From assembly GCA_003574845.1 (NCBI GenBank), contig NDHY01000001.1:1-64000 (forward strand): a stretch of DNA of 64,000 bases, written 5' to 3'. The translations under genes and the position numbers were made by a program. Shown here in pieces: positions 26,522 to 33,746 of the stretch; position 1 is the first letter of the stretch, and each line of letters opens with the position of its first letter. The stretch is from a candidate division NPL-UPA2 bacterium Unc8. GTDB taxonomy: Bacteria > NPL-UPA2. A model generated the notes under the pieces. It searched no databases and was not told where the DNA came from. It saw nothing but the letters and a program-made list of their open reading frames with translations.

Positions 26522-27571
26522 ATGTCAGTTACACTCAGTGAGATAGGAAGGCTTATTGGTGGTGATGTAATTGGCGATGGGGATACGACAATTACAAATG
26601 TTGCCGGCATTGAAAAGGCAGGCACGGGAGATATAACATTCGTTGCCAATTCTCGTTGTCTTCCACTGCTGAAGACAACCGGCGCATCGGCTGTCATCGT
26701 TGGAAGGGGAGTAAGGAGCGATAAGGGCATACCTCTGATAGAAACAGATAATCCATACTTTGCTTTCGTAAAGGTGATGGAGCTCTTCGCCAGCAAAGAC
26801 GATGACCTCTCCCCTTCACCAGGAATTCATGCCACTGTTGTTCTTGGTAAAAATGTTAAGATAGGAAATAAGGTATCTCTCCAGCCATATGTCGTTATTG
26901 ATGATAATGTTGAGATTGGAGACAATGTTATTATTTATCCCAATACATATATTGGAAAAAAGAGCCGCATTGGCGAGGAAACACTCATTTATTCCGGAGT
27001 AACGATAAGAGAAAAGACAGAAATTGGCAAAAGGACCATTATTCATAGCGGCGTGGTCATTGGCGGCGATGGGCTTGGCTTTATTCCTGTGGGCAGGATT
27101 CACTACAAGATCCCTCACATAGGAACGGTAATTATCGGAGATGATGTTGAAATTGGAGCAAATGTGACTATTGACAGAGCAACAATCGGGGAGACCATCA
27201 TTGAAAAAGGGGTTAAGATTGATAATCTTGTTCAAATTGCCCACAATGTCGTTGTTGGCGAGAACTCAATGATTGTGGCGCAGGCAGGAATATCAGGCAG
27301 CACCATTATTGGCAAAAGAGTTACTATGGCAGGACAATCCGGAACAATTGGTCATATTAAAATCGGAGATAACACCACAATTGCCTCACGAGCTGTGGTC
27401 ACCAAAAGCCTCCCGCCAAATTCGTTTGTATCAGGAGTCCCTGCAAGACCACACCAGGAAGAGCAGAGGATAAAGGCAGCGAGGCAGCGTCTCCCGCAGT
27501 TGCGTCAGACGGTAAGAGAGCTCCTGAAAAGAGTAGAAAAATTAGAGAACAAGCTATCCGCTAATGACTGA
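26522..27571 (+). CDS. lpxD: UDP-3-O-(3-hydroxyacyl)glucosamine N-acyltransferase LpxD
   Basis: A 349-residue trimeric acyltransferase for the N-acylation step of lipid A. The N-terminal uridine-binding domain (about 1-95; GDITFVANSRCLP, NPYFAFVKVM) precedes a left-handed beta-helix of hexapeptide repeats (about 98-310) with catalytic His in LVQIAHNVVVG. The C-terminal helix RLPQLRQTVRELLKRVEKLEN is typical. It stands apart from the main lpx operon, downstream of a 163-base gap holding a TATAAT-like box near 26420 that more likely serves uvrB. The end overlaps the opposite-strand kinase gene by 18 bases. Confidence 0.95.
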   Translation: MSVTLSEIGRLIGGDVIGDGDTTITNVAGIEKAGTGDITFVANSRCLPLLKTTGASAVIVGRGVRSDKGIPLIETDNPYFAFVKVMELFASKDDDLSPSPGIHATVVLGKNVKIGNKVSLQPYVVIDDNVEIGDNVIIYPNTYIGKKSRIGEETLIYSGVTIREKTEIGKRTIIHSGVVIGGDGLGFIPVGRIHYKIPHIGTVIIGDDVEIGANVTIDRATIGETIIEKGVKIDNLVQIAHNVVVGENSMIVAQAGISGSTIIGKRVTMAGQSGTIGHIKIGDNTTIASRAVVTKSLPPNSFVSGVPARPHQEEQRIKAARQRLPQLRQTVRELLKRVEKLENKLSAND

Positions 27572-28480
27572 AAGAGCTTTTGGCAAAATCTCAATGCTAA
27601 AGGTATTTTTCTCAAGCTTAAATAGCTCCCCATCAATATAGGCAAAAGGAAACTCTCCCCTGGAACTATTTTTTATTTTGACCTGGATTTTAGAGGCAGG
27701 AAAGAAATGAGCCTTACCGCGCTTTCTTAGCTTCCTGATTACAATCGGAATAGATGGACGCGCCACATACTTTGCAAGCGAGATATCTTCAATCAGCACC
27801 ATATTTAAAACTCCATCGGAGGCACTTCCATTTTCATTAAGGGGTAAGTATTTTCCTTCACCCTTTCCATTGTAGGTGTTAGCAAAAATCAGAGTGCCGC
27901 TAAAGGCATCTCCTTTATCTGTTTTGACATCAACATCAAAGGTGGATATTCCTCTCAGTGCTATAGCCAACGCAGGAAGCTTGTACCTGAACCATATATT
28001 GGGAAGACGGCAAAATGGCCATTGGCGCTGGCCAACGTCCGCAACCTCTCCTCCTACGCCAATACCAAAAACATTAAAAAAGAAGTGCTCTCCTGTCTTT
28101 CCGACATCAATAGATAGTTTTTTCCCTTCTAACAAAACCTTCAGAGCCTCTTGTGGATGGCGCGGGATCTTTAATGTCTGAAGCGCAAAATTGTTAGAGC
28201 TTCCAATGGGGAGGGCTCCCATCACGACTTGCCCTTCCTCTAAGGTGCCGGCGCTGAGAAGCCCGGTGCCAACGGCATTAACGGTTCCGTCTCCACCGCA
28301 AGCTATGACTTCCCTATGTTTCTTAACGGAGTTTCTGGCACAGTTTATCGCCTCAGCCACGGTTTCTGTTGTTACATATTCAAAAGAGACCTTCTTCTCT
28401 TTGAGTAAGGGCTCAATTTTACTCTTAAATATCTGATAACTCTTATTCAGGCAAGCATTCCTGTTAATGATAAAAAGCAT
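27554..28480 (-). CDS. Diacylglycerol kinase family lipid kinase (DagK/YegS-like)
   Basis: A 308-residue lipid kinase. The nucleotide-binding GGDGTVN is near residues 62-68, GSSNNFALQTL (the family GTxNDFA region, here with Ser and Asn) is near 93-103, and a C-terminal beta-sandwich ends in YIDGELFKLEKN, matching the DGE motif. It probably phosphorylates diacylglycerol or a related lipid alcohol; the exact lipid cannot be assigned. AAGGAG precedes the ATG. A promoter with TTGCTT (28558-28553) and TATGAT (28535-28530), spaced by 17 bases, is plausible upstream. Confidence 0.85.
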   Translation of the reverse strand: MLFIINRNACLNKSYQIFKSKIEPLLKEKKVSFEYVTTETVAEAINCARNSVKKHREVIACGGDGTVNAVGTGLLSAGTLEEGQVVMGALPIGSSNNFALQTLKIPRHPQEALKVLLEGKKLSIDVGKTGEHFFFNVFGIGVGGEVADVGQRQWPFCRLPNIWFRYKLPALAIALRGISTFDVDVKTDKGDAFSGTLIFANTYNGKGEGKYLPLNENGSASDGVLNMVLIEDISLAKYVARPSIPIVIRKLRKRGKAHFFPASKIQVKIKNSSRGEFPFAYIDGELFKLEKNTFSIEILPKALSVISG

Positions 28481-28529
28481 TTCCTTGCTCCTTTCTTAGG
28501 GGTTGCCACTTCGTGCTTTTATTTACTAA

Positions 28530-28558
28530 ATCATACAAAACTAAACTATGGCAAGCAA
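28530..28558 (-). promoter_or_regulatory. Candidate promoter of the lipid kinase gene
   Basis: On the minus strand TTGCTT and TATGAT are separated by 17 bases. The -10 box lies about 50 bases before the ATG at 28480. This is a weak consensus match, read by eye. Confidence 0.35.
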
Positions 28559-28590
28559 TTTCTTATATCATACATAAGTAGCTTTATCCT

Positions 28591-28619
28591 TTGACAAGCA
28601 TAAGGAGACATAGTAATCT
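28591..28619 (+). promoter_or_regulatory. Candidate promoter in the 28.5-29.1 kb gap
   Basis: TTGACA (28591-28596) and TAATCT (28614-28619) are 17 bases apart on the plus strand, immediately before the repeat field. The nearest plus-strand gene starts 458 bases downstream, so its target is uncertain. Confidence 0.35.
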
Positions 28620-28710
28620 AACAGGCACAAAGGCACAAAGAAAATCAAAAATCAAAAGTCAAAATTACAATGCAAAATTGAAAATTAGAAATTGGTAATT
28701 AGTCATAGCT
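28620..28710. repeat. Octamer and heptamer repeats in the 28481-29076 gap
   Basis: AGGCACAA octamers are followed by AAAATCA and TTGAAAA/TTAGAAA/TTGGTAA-type heptamers. Further GTGATTA/GTGACCA and CATTTAC heptamers continue at 28873-28945 after the foldback element. The 596-base gap holds no gene that I can support. Confidence 0.65.
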
Positions 28711-28869
28711 GTCCAAATTAGCCGTCATTACCCGGTTTAACCGGGTAATCCAGTTTTTTGCATCGACGATAGATTACATCTGGATTGCCCGATCAAGTCG
28801 GGCAATGACAGGATTGAAAATTTGATCTCAAACAGCTGTTATCGTCGTAAAAGACTTGCTAATTTGGAC
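28711..28869. mobile_element. 159-bp foldback (MITE-like) element
   Basis: It has 12-bp perfect terminal inverted repeats (GTCCAAATTAGC at 28711-28722 and its complement at 28858-28869). Inside are two strong palindromes: ATTACCCGGTT with its complement around one base (28727-28749), and ATTGCCCGA/TCGGGCAAT around five bases (28784-28806). No coding capacity. It interrupts a heptamer field, which suggests insertion. Confidence 0.6.
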
Positions 28870-28940
28870 ATGTGTGGTGATTAGTGATTAGTAATTAGTG
28901 ATTGGTGACCAGTGACCAGTTACCATTTACCATTTACCAT

Positions 28941-29014
28941 TCACCAGTTACCAACAAAGTAGCGGTGCGACCCCGATTTGCATCGGGGCATGCTTATCGA
29001 TGATTGTTTCTGAA
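28941..29014. repeat. Dispersed 74-bp element (copy 1)
   Basis: It contains the CCCCGATttgcATCGGGG hairpin. A copy differing at very few positions lies at 51436-51509 and a truncated copy at 31064-31090. In each case it lies just upstream of a plus-strand gene (epimerase, dnaE, aspS). Confidence 0.8.
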
Positions 29015-29030
29015 GGCAGAATTTAGGTGT

Positions 29031-29055
29031 TAGCCCTGAATCAAGTTCAGGGTAG
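29031..29055. repeat. Inverted partial copy of the CCCTGAA palindrome
   Basis: CCCTGAAtcaagTTCAGGG, the inverse orientation of the second half of the elements at 11810 and 37322. It lies 22 bases before the epimerase start. Confidence 0.7.
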
Positions 29056-29076
29056 AGTTTAGGGAGCAAGATACCG

Positions 29077-30048
29077 ATGATTAAAAGAGATGTGCCCACT
29101 AATACCCAAGATCTAACACCTAAGACCTTATTAGTTACCGGTGGAGCAGGATTTATTGGCTCCCGGGTTGCTGCCAGTTTTGCAAATGAAGGGTATAGAG
29201 TTGTAATTGTTGATGACCTCTCAACCGGCAAAAGGGAAAATATTCCCCGGGGAATAAAATTTTATCACCTTGACATATGCAATAATGTAGAGTTAGAGAA
29301 GGTATTCAGTAAGGAGAAGCCGCAGTATGTCAGCCATCACGCAGCCCAGATAAATGTGCGAAGGTCTGTGTCAGACCCCTGCTTTGATGCTCAAATCAAC
29401 ATATTAGGAATGATAAATGTGCTGGAAAATTGCCGACGCCACAACGCTCGCAGAATAGTTTTTGCCTCTTCAGGAGGAGTGCTTTATGGAGAGGGGGAGG
29501 ACCTTCCGTTTGACGAAAAATCTCCCCTTCAGCCCTTCTCTCCCTACGGGGCAAGTAAATGCAGCGGAGAGCATTATCTTCATTGTTATGCCCAACTCTA
29601 TGATCTTGAGTTTATCTCGCTGAGGTACAGCAACGTCTACGGCCCCGGACAGGACCCATCAGGAGAAGCAGGAGTTATTGCCATCTTTATCCTAACAATG
29701 CTAAAAGGAACTTTGCCAACTATCTTTGGCGACGGAGAACAGCTCCGCGACTACGTTTATATTGACGATATTGTTATGGCAAATAAGCTGGCACTAAAAA
29801 AAGGAGGCAGGAGCGCTTTTAATATTGGAACCGGGCGGCCTACTTCGGTCAATGAATTGTTTAGAATGATTGCCAGAGAAATAGGATTTCCCAATAAGCC
29901 GATTTATGCTCCCTGCCGGCAGGGAGAAATATTAAAAAACTGTCTTGACATCGCAAGAGCCGAAGTCCTTCTTGACTGGAAGCCAACAATTCAACTGGAA
30001 GAAGGGATAAAAAAAACAATAGCTTCTTTTAAAAAAAAATATGTATGA
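29077..30048 (+). CDS. NAD-dependent epimerase/dehydratase (UDP-glucose 4-epimerase-like)
   Basis: A 323-residue extended SDR enzyme. The Rossmann GGAGFIGSRVA is near residues 22-32, DLSTG at about 48, a SSGGVLYG active-site Ser region near 130, and the YGASK catalytic Tyr/Lys near 155. DYVYIDDIV near 225 is typical of sugar-nucleotide 4-epimerases such as GalE/WbpP. It probably makes a sugar nucleotide for LPS or exopolysaccharide. The first 16 residues look repeat-influenced, so the native start may be close to LTPKTLLVTGG. It overlaps trxB by 8 bases. Exact substrate unknown. Confidence 0.85.
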   Translation: MIKRDVPTNTQDLTPKTLLVTGGAGFIGSRVAASFANEGYRVVIVDDLSTGKRENIPRGIKFYHLDICNNVELEKVFSKEKPQYVSHHAAQINVRRSVSDPCFDAQINILGMINVLENCRRHNARRIVFASSGGVLYGEGEDLPFDEKSPLQPFSPYGASKCSGEHYLHCYAQLYDLEFISLRYSNVYGPGQDPSGEAGVIAIFILTMLKGTLPTIFGDGEQLRDYVYIDDIVMANKLALKKGGRSAFNIGTGRPTSVNELFRMIAREIGFPNKPIYAPCRQGEILKNCLDIARAEVLLDWKPTIQLEEGIKKTIASFKKKYV

Positions 30049-30988
30049 CATTATTATTATTGGTGGAGGACCAGCGGGATTAACCGCCGGGATTTATGCT
30101 TCCCGTTTTATGTTACGTGTTTTATTAATCGCTGAGATAATTGGCGGCCAGGCAGCATCAACTGACCTTGTTGAGAACTACCCGGGATTTCCCGAAGGAA
30201 TATCCGGACCAGAGCTTACTGAAAAGATGCTCAGACAGGCCAGAAGATTTGGGGTGGATGTAATCCATGAAAGAGTTGTTGAGCTAAAAAATGCCGCCTC
30301 AAACCCAAAGATAGTGAAAACAGAAACCGGAAAGCATGAAGCGGCGGCAATTATTGTTGCCACTGGCGGAGAGCCACAGAAACTGAAAATTGCAGGCGAG
30401 AGGAGACTTTCAGGAAAAGGCGTTTCTTACTGTGTTAGCTGCGACGGCCCGCTATTTCGCAACAAGGAAGTCATCGTCGTTGGTGGTGGTGATAGAGCCA
30501 TCAGCGGGGCTCTCTTTCTAAGCCAATTAGCCAAAAAAGTTACCCTGATACACAGGAGGGAAGGCTTAAGAGCAGCCGAAATCCTTGAAAAACGCGCTCT
30601 TGTTAACAAAAAAATAGAGTTCATCCGCTCCGCAGCGGCAACCGAGGTCATAGGGAGTGGAACAGTGGAAAAAGTAAAGATAAAAAATGTGCGTTCAGGG
30701 GAAGAAAAATATATTTCTGCTCAGGGCATATTCATCCTCATTGGCACCAAACCCAATACGAACTTCCTGCGGGAGACTATCTCTTGCAGTAAAGATGGAT
30801 ACATTGTTACAAATGAAGACCTGATGGCCTCAGAAAGTGGAGTCTATGCTTGTGGAGACTGTCGCCAGGGGTCACTACATCAAATAGTAGCTGCTGCTGC
30901 CGAGGGAACAATTGCTGCCTCTGCCGCATACAAATACATGAGTAAAGAAAGGCACACAGGCACAGAGGCACAAAGAAATAAGTCGTAA
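30041..30988 (+). CDS. trxB: Thioredoxin reductase
   Basis: A 315-residue flavoprotein reducing thioredoxin with NADPH. It has FAD-binding GGGPAGLTAGIYASR near 8-22, the redox pair CVSC in YCVSCDGP near 130-133, NAD(P)-binding GGGDRAISGALFLSQ near 148, and YACGDCRQGSLHQI near 267 closing the FAD site. The CxxC reads CVSC instead of the common CATC; the Asp following is kept. The enzyme ends near AAYKYM; the last residues RHTGTEAQRNKS are octamer-repeat translation, as in aroQ and pheT. It is coupled to the epimerase gene by overlap. Confidence 0.92.
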   Translation: MYDIIIIGGGPAGLTAGIYASRFMLRVLLIAEIIGGQAASTDLVENYPGFPEGISGPELTEKMLRQARRFGVDVIHERVVELKNAASNPKIVKTETGKHEAAAIIVATGGEPQKLKIAGERRLSGKGVSYCVSCDGPLFRNKEVIVVGGGDRAISGALFLSQLAKKVTLIHRREGLRAAEILEKRALVNKKIEFIRSAAATEVIGSGTVEKVKIKNVRSGEEKYISAQGIFILIGTKPNTNFLRETISCSKDGYIVTNEDLMASESGVYACGDCRQGSLHQIVAAAAEGTIAASAAYKYMSKERHTGTEAQRNKS

Positions 30989-31075
30989 GTAGTAAGTGGT
31001 AAGCAGAGAGAGATGAAATTGGAAATTGGTAACCATTGACCATAGACCATAGACCATTTACCATTCACCAGTTAC
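30946..31075. repeat. Octamer and heptamer field between trxB and aspS
   Basis: AGGCACA-type octamers lie inside the trxB end. They are followed by GTAAGTA/GTAAGTG, GGTAACC and TAGACCA/TTGACCA heptamers, which lead into a truncated copy of the 74-bp dispersed element at 31064-31090. Confidence 0.7.
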
Positions 31076-31100
31076 CAACAAGGTAGCGGTGCGATTTCCG

Positions 31101-32405
31101 ATGATTAAAAGAATATTGGCTATAGAAGTAAAGGAATATATTGGGAAAGAAGTTCTGCTTCAAGGCTGGGTGCACAGAATAAGGCAGTTAGGGCAGGTTT
31201 CTTTCATCATCCTTCGCGACCGCTCAGGGATAGTGCAAACAGTAGCCGAGGAAGGAGTAGTCGCCTTTCCCGGGCTTTCCAACGAATCTATCGTTATAAT
31301 TAGAGGAAAGGTATCTGCTGATGCTCGTGCCCCGGGGGGGGTTGAGGTTCGCGTTAGAGACATTGACATTCTCAGCCAGGCGCTTGACACACCTCCAATT
31401 GAAATAAATAAAAAAATTGACCTTCTAAAGACAAATCTTGATACGCTCCTCACTTTCCGCGCCGTCTGTCTAAGGAATCCTGACATCTTATCAATATTTA
31501 AGGTTCAAGCCGAACTTATAAGAGCATTTCGTCAGTTCTTAATACAGGAGAACTTTACTGAAATCCATACCCCCAAGATTGTCGCTACTGGCACAGAGGG
31601 AGGGGCAGAGCTTTTTTCGGTGCGCTATTTTGAACAGAATGTCTACCTTGCCCAGAGTCCCCAGTTCTACAAGCAGATAATGGTAGGAAGCGGACTTGAG
31701 AGAGTATTTGAGGTTGGGCATGCTTACCGCGCCGAAGACCATAACACTACCAGGCACCTGAATGAATATGTCAGCCTTGACCTGGAGATGGGATTCATAG
31801 AGAATGAGCAAGATGTCATTGAATTGCAAAAAAAACTAATTCAGTTTATGTTCACCGAGGTTAGTTCAAATTGTGCCGCGGAGTTGAAGTTGTATAAGGT
31901 AAAGACGCCGCAGTTTAAAGACATTCCGCAACTTACTCTCATTGAAGCAAAGGAAATACTGCGCTCAAAGTGCAACAAAGACCTCAAGGAAGCGCCAGAC
32001 TTAGACCCTGAAGGAGAACGGCTTCTTTGCCAATACATAAAGAAGAATACTGGCGAAGGGCTTGTCTATATTACAAGTTATCCAATCTCAAAGCGCCCGT
32101 TTTATACGATGCCAAGAGAAGATAACCCTGAGGTAAGTCGCAGCTTTGACCTTCTCTACGATGGAGAAGAAATCACAACTGGCGGGCAGCGCATTCATAA
32201 TTACGGGCAATTGATTAAAAAAATGAAAGAAGCCGGGCTTAATGAAAAAGACTTTGATTTTTACTTGCAAGCCTTTAAATATGGCATGCCTCCTCACGGA
32301 GGGCTGGCAATCGGAACTGAAAGAATTACCAAGCAGTTACTCGGGTTAGGGAATATCAGAGAGGCAAGTCTCTTTCCACGTGATAGAACGCGAGTTGCAC
32401 CTTGA
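31101..32405 (+). CDS. aspS: Aspartyl-tRNA synthetase, archaeal/AspRS2 type (probably non-discriminating)
   Basis: A 434-residue class II synthetase. An OB-fold anticodon-binding domain (about 1-105; VLLQGWVHRIRQLGQVSF, ILRDRSGIVQTV) is joined directly to the catalytic core with TGTEGGAELFSV, YLAQSPQFYKQIM, HTTRHLNEY-type motif 2 (about 215-235) and the motif 3 end GLAIGTERI...FPRD. The roughly 100-residue GAD insertion of ordinary bacterial AspRS is missing, as in archaeal AspRS and Thermus AspRS2. The His in GWVH is, as I recall, associated with non-discriminating enzymes that also charge tRNA-Asn. That would require GatCAB, which is not in the window. Start 31101 is chosen over a GTG at 31089. 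Confidence 0.9.
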   Translation: MIKRILAIEVKEYIGKEVLLQGWVHRIRQLGQVSFIILRDRSGIVQTVAEEGVVAFPGLSNESIVIIRGKVSADARAPGGVEVRVRDIDILSQALDTPPIEINKKIDLLKTNLDTLLTFRAVCLRNPDILSIFKVQAELIRAFRQFLIQENFTEIHTPKIVATGTEGGAELFSVRYFEQNVYLAQSPQFYKQIMVGSGLERVFEVGHAYRAEDHNTTRHLNEYVSLDLEMGFIENEQDVIELQKKLIQFMFTEVSSNCAAELKLYKVKTPQFKDIPQLTLIEAKEILRSKCNKDLKEAPDLDPEGERLLCQYIKKNTGEGLVYITSYPISKRPFYTMPREDNPEVSRSFDLLYDGEEITTGGQRIHNYGQLIKKMKEAGLNEKDFDFYLQAFKYGMPPHGGLAIGTERITKQLLGLGNIREASLFPRDRTRVAP

Positions 32406-32413
32406 ACATTCAT

Positions 32414-32486
32414 AGCCCACGAGAGGGATTGAACCTCCGACCTGAGCTTTACGAAAGCCCTGCTCTACCAGCTGAGCTACGTGGGC
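32414..32486 (-). tRNA. tRNA-Thr (anticodon CGT)
   Basis: A 73-nt cloverleaf with acceptor stem GCCCACG/CGTGGGC, D-loop AGCTCAGCTGGTAGAGC, anticodon loop TTCGTAA and T-loop GGTTCAATCC. CCA is not encoded. It lies 7 bases from tRNA-Phe on the same strand. Confidence 0.95.
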
Positions 32487-32493
32487 AGAGTGA

Positions 32494-32566
32494 TGCCGAG
32501 ACCCGGAATTGAACCGGGGACGCCGGGATTTTCAGTCCCGCGCTCTACCGACTGAGCTATCTCGGC
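32494..32566 (-). tRNA. tRNA-Phe (anticodon GAA)
   Basis: A 73-nt cloverleaf with acceptor stem GCCGAGA/TCTCGGC, anticodon loop CTGAAAA, T-loop GGTTCAATTC and discriminator A. CCA is not encoded. It is transcribed ahead of tRNA-Thr, probably as one unit. Confidence 0.95.
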
Positions 32567-32628
32567 TGGCGTGAGAAAGATTATTATAAACAGTTCTATA
32601 AGTCAAGTATTTTTGAGCGAGGGATAGG

Positions 32629-33066
32629 ATGGAAGTGCTAATCAAGAATCTGCAAAGAGCAATAAAAATAGAAAAAAGCATAATTGAAAAGGCAGCAAGG
32701 AAAGCATTGAGCTGCGAGAAGAGACAGGGGGCTAAGGTGAGTATAGCTCTTGTGAATGATGACCGGATGAGGAGGCTTAACAAAAGATATCGTTCAATTG
32801 ATGAAACTACCGATGTCCTTGCCTTTGCAATGAGCGAAGGGGACGCTGTCGGGCGCAATCCTGAGCTTCTTGGAGATGTAGTCATCTCACTCCCCCAGGT
32901 GTTAAAGCAGGCAAAAAAACTCAAAATTTCTTTTGATGAAGAGGTAAGTCGCCTGCTTATTCATGGCATCCTTCATCTATTGGGATACGATGACCAGAGT
33001 GCTCCTCAAAAGAAAAAGATGGAAGAAAGACAAGAAGCAATATTAAAGGAGTTAAAAAAGATATGA
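32629..33066 (+). CDS. ybeY: Endoribonuclease YbeY with an altered metal ligand
   Basis: A 145-residue member of the YbeY/UPF0054 family, which matures the 3' end of 16S rRNA and takes part in ribosome quality control. RRLNKRYRSIDETTDVLAFA and LLGDVVISLP are conserved. The zinc motif, normally HGxLHLxGYDH, reads HGILHLLGYDD: His112 and His116 are kept but the third His is Asp122 (codon GAC, one base from CAC). Asp can serve as third ligand in some metzincin-type proteases, so activity is not excluded. It overlaps the DUF502 gene by 4 bases. Confidence 0.92.
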   Translation: MEVLIKNLQRAIKIEKSIIEKAARKALSCEKRQGAKVSIALVNDDRMRRLNKRYRSIDETTDVLAFAMSEGDAVGRNPELLGDVVISLPQVLKQAKKLKISFDEEVSRLLIHGILHLLGYDDQSAPQKKKMEERQEAILKELKKI

Positions 33067-33746
33067 AGAGAATTTTTACAAAACTGAGGAGAAGTTTTTT
33101 TGCCGGACTTCTAATCATACTCCCGGTTACCATCACAATGGTAATACTTAATTTTCTCTACCGGTTGATTATCATCCCCATTACGTACAGGATAAGACCC
33201 CTTATCTTCTTTATATCTCCAGAAGGAATTGATGAGATTTTAAGAAGATACATCTATCTCTGGGATATTTTTTCTATTCTGCTTCTGGTCTTTGGTATTG
33301 CCCTCGTTGGAGTTATTGCTCGCAGCAGCATTATAGCACGCTGGCTAATCAGATCCGGCGAGAGGTTTCTTGCCCGACTACCCTTAATTAACAAGATTTA
33401 TAGTGCCATCCAGCAAATAAGCCAGGCAATCTTAGGAGAAAAAAAGTCAAGTTTTAAGAAGGCGGTTCTTCTTGAATACCCAAGGAAAGGACTTTGGTGC
33501 ATTGGGCTTGTTTCCAACGATATTATCAGCGGGGAAGTCCAAAAAAAAACAGAGAAAAAGATGATTAGTGTCTTCCTGCCCACTACTCCCAATCCTACCT
33601 CCGGGCTTTATGTCCTTATGCCCGAGGAAGATACAATTCCCTTAAAAATGAGCATTGACGAGGCGCTGACAATGATTGTCTCGGTAGGAGTGGTTACTCC
33701 CCCTGATGATGAGGAAACTGGAAAAAGACCGTGGAGGCCTGAATAA
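33063..33746 (+). CDS. DUF502 family membrane protein
   Basis: A 227-residue protein of unknown function, recognised by an N-terminal transmembrane helix (about 12-35; FFAGLLIILPVTITMVILNF), a second hydrophobic segment near 68-88 (IFSILLLVFGIALVGVIARS), and the conserved RLPLINKIYSAIQQIS and TTPNPTSGLYVLMPEEDT segments. The C-terminal half is probably outside the hydrophobic core. It is coupled to ybeY by a 4-base overlap and to mgtE by one base. The family has no established function that I know of; membrane location is the only safe statement. Confidence 0.8.
   Translation: MKRIFTKLRRSFFAGLLIILPVTITMVILNFLYRLIIIPITYRIRPLIFFISPEGIDEILRRYIYLWDIFSILLLVFGIALVGVIARSSIIARWLIRSGERFLARLPLINKIYSAIQQISQAILGEKKSSFKKAVLLEYPRKGLWCIGLVSNDIISGEVQKKTEKKMISVFLPTTPNPTSGLYVLMPEEDTIPLKMSIDEALTMIVSVGVVTPPDDEETGKRPWRPE

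Noticed and set aside
28711..28869. Integron attC site
   Set aside because: The ends do not match the GTTRRRY/RYYYAAC core sites and no integrase or cassette array is near.
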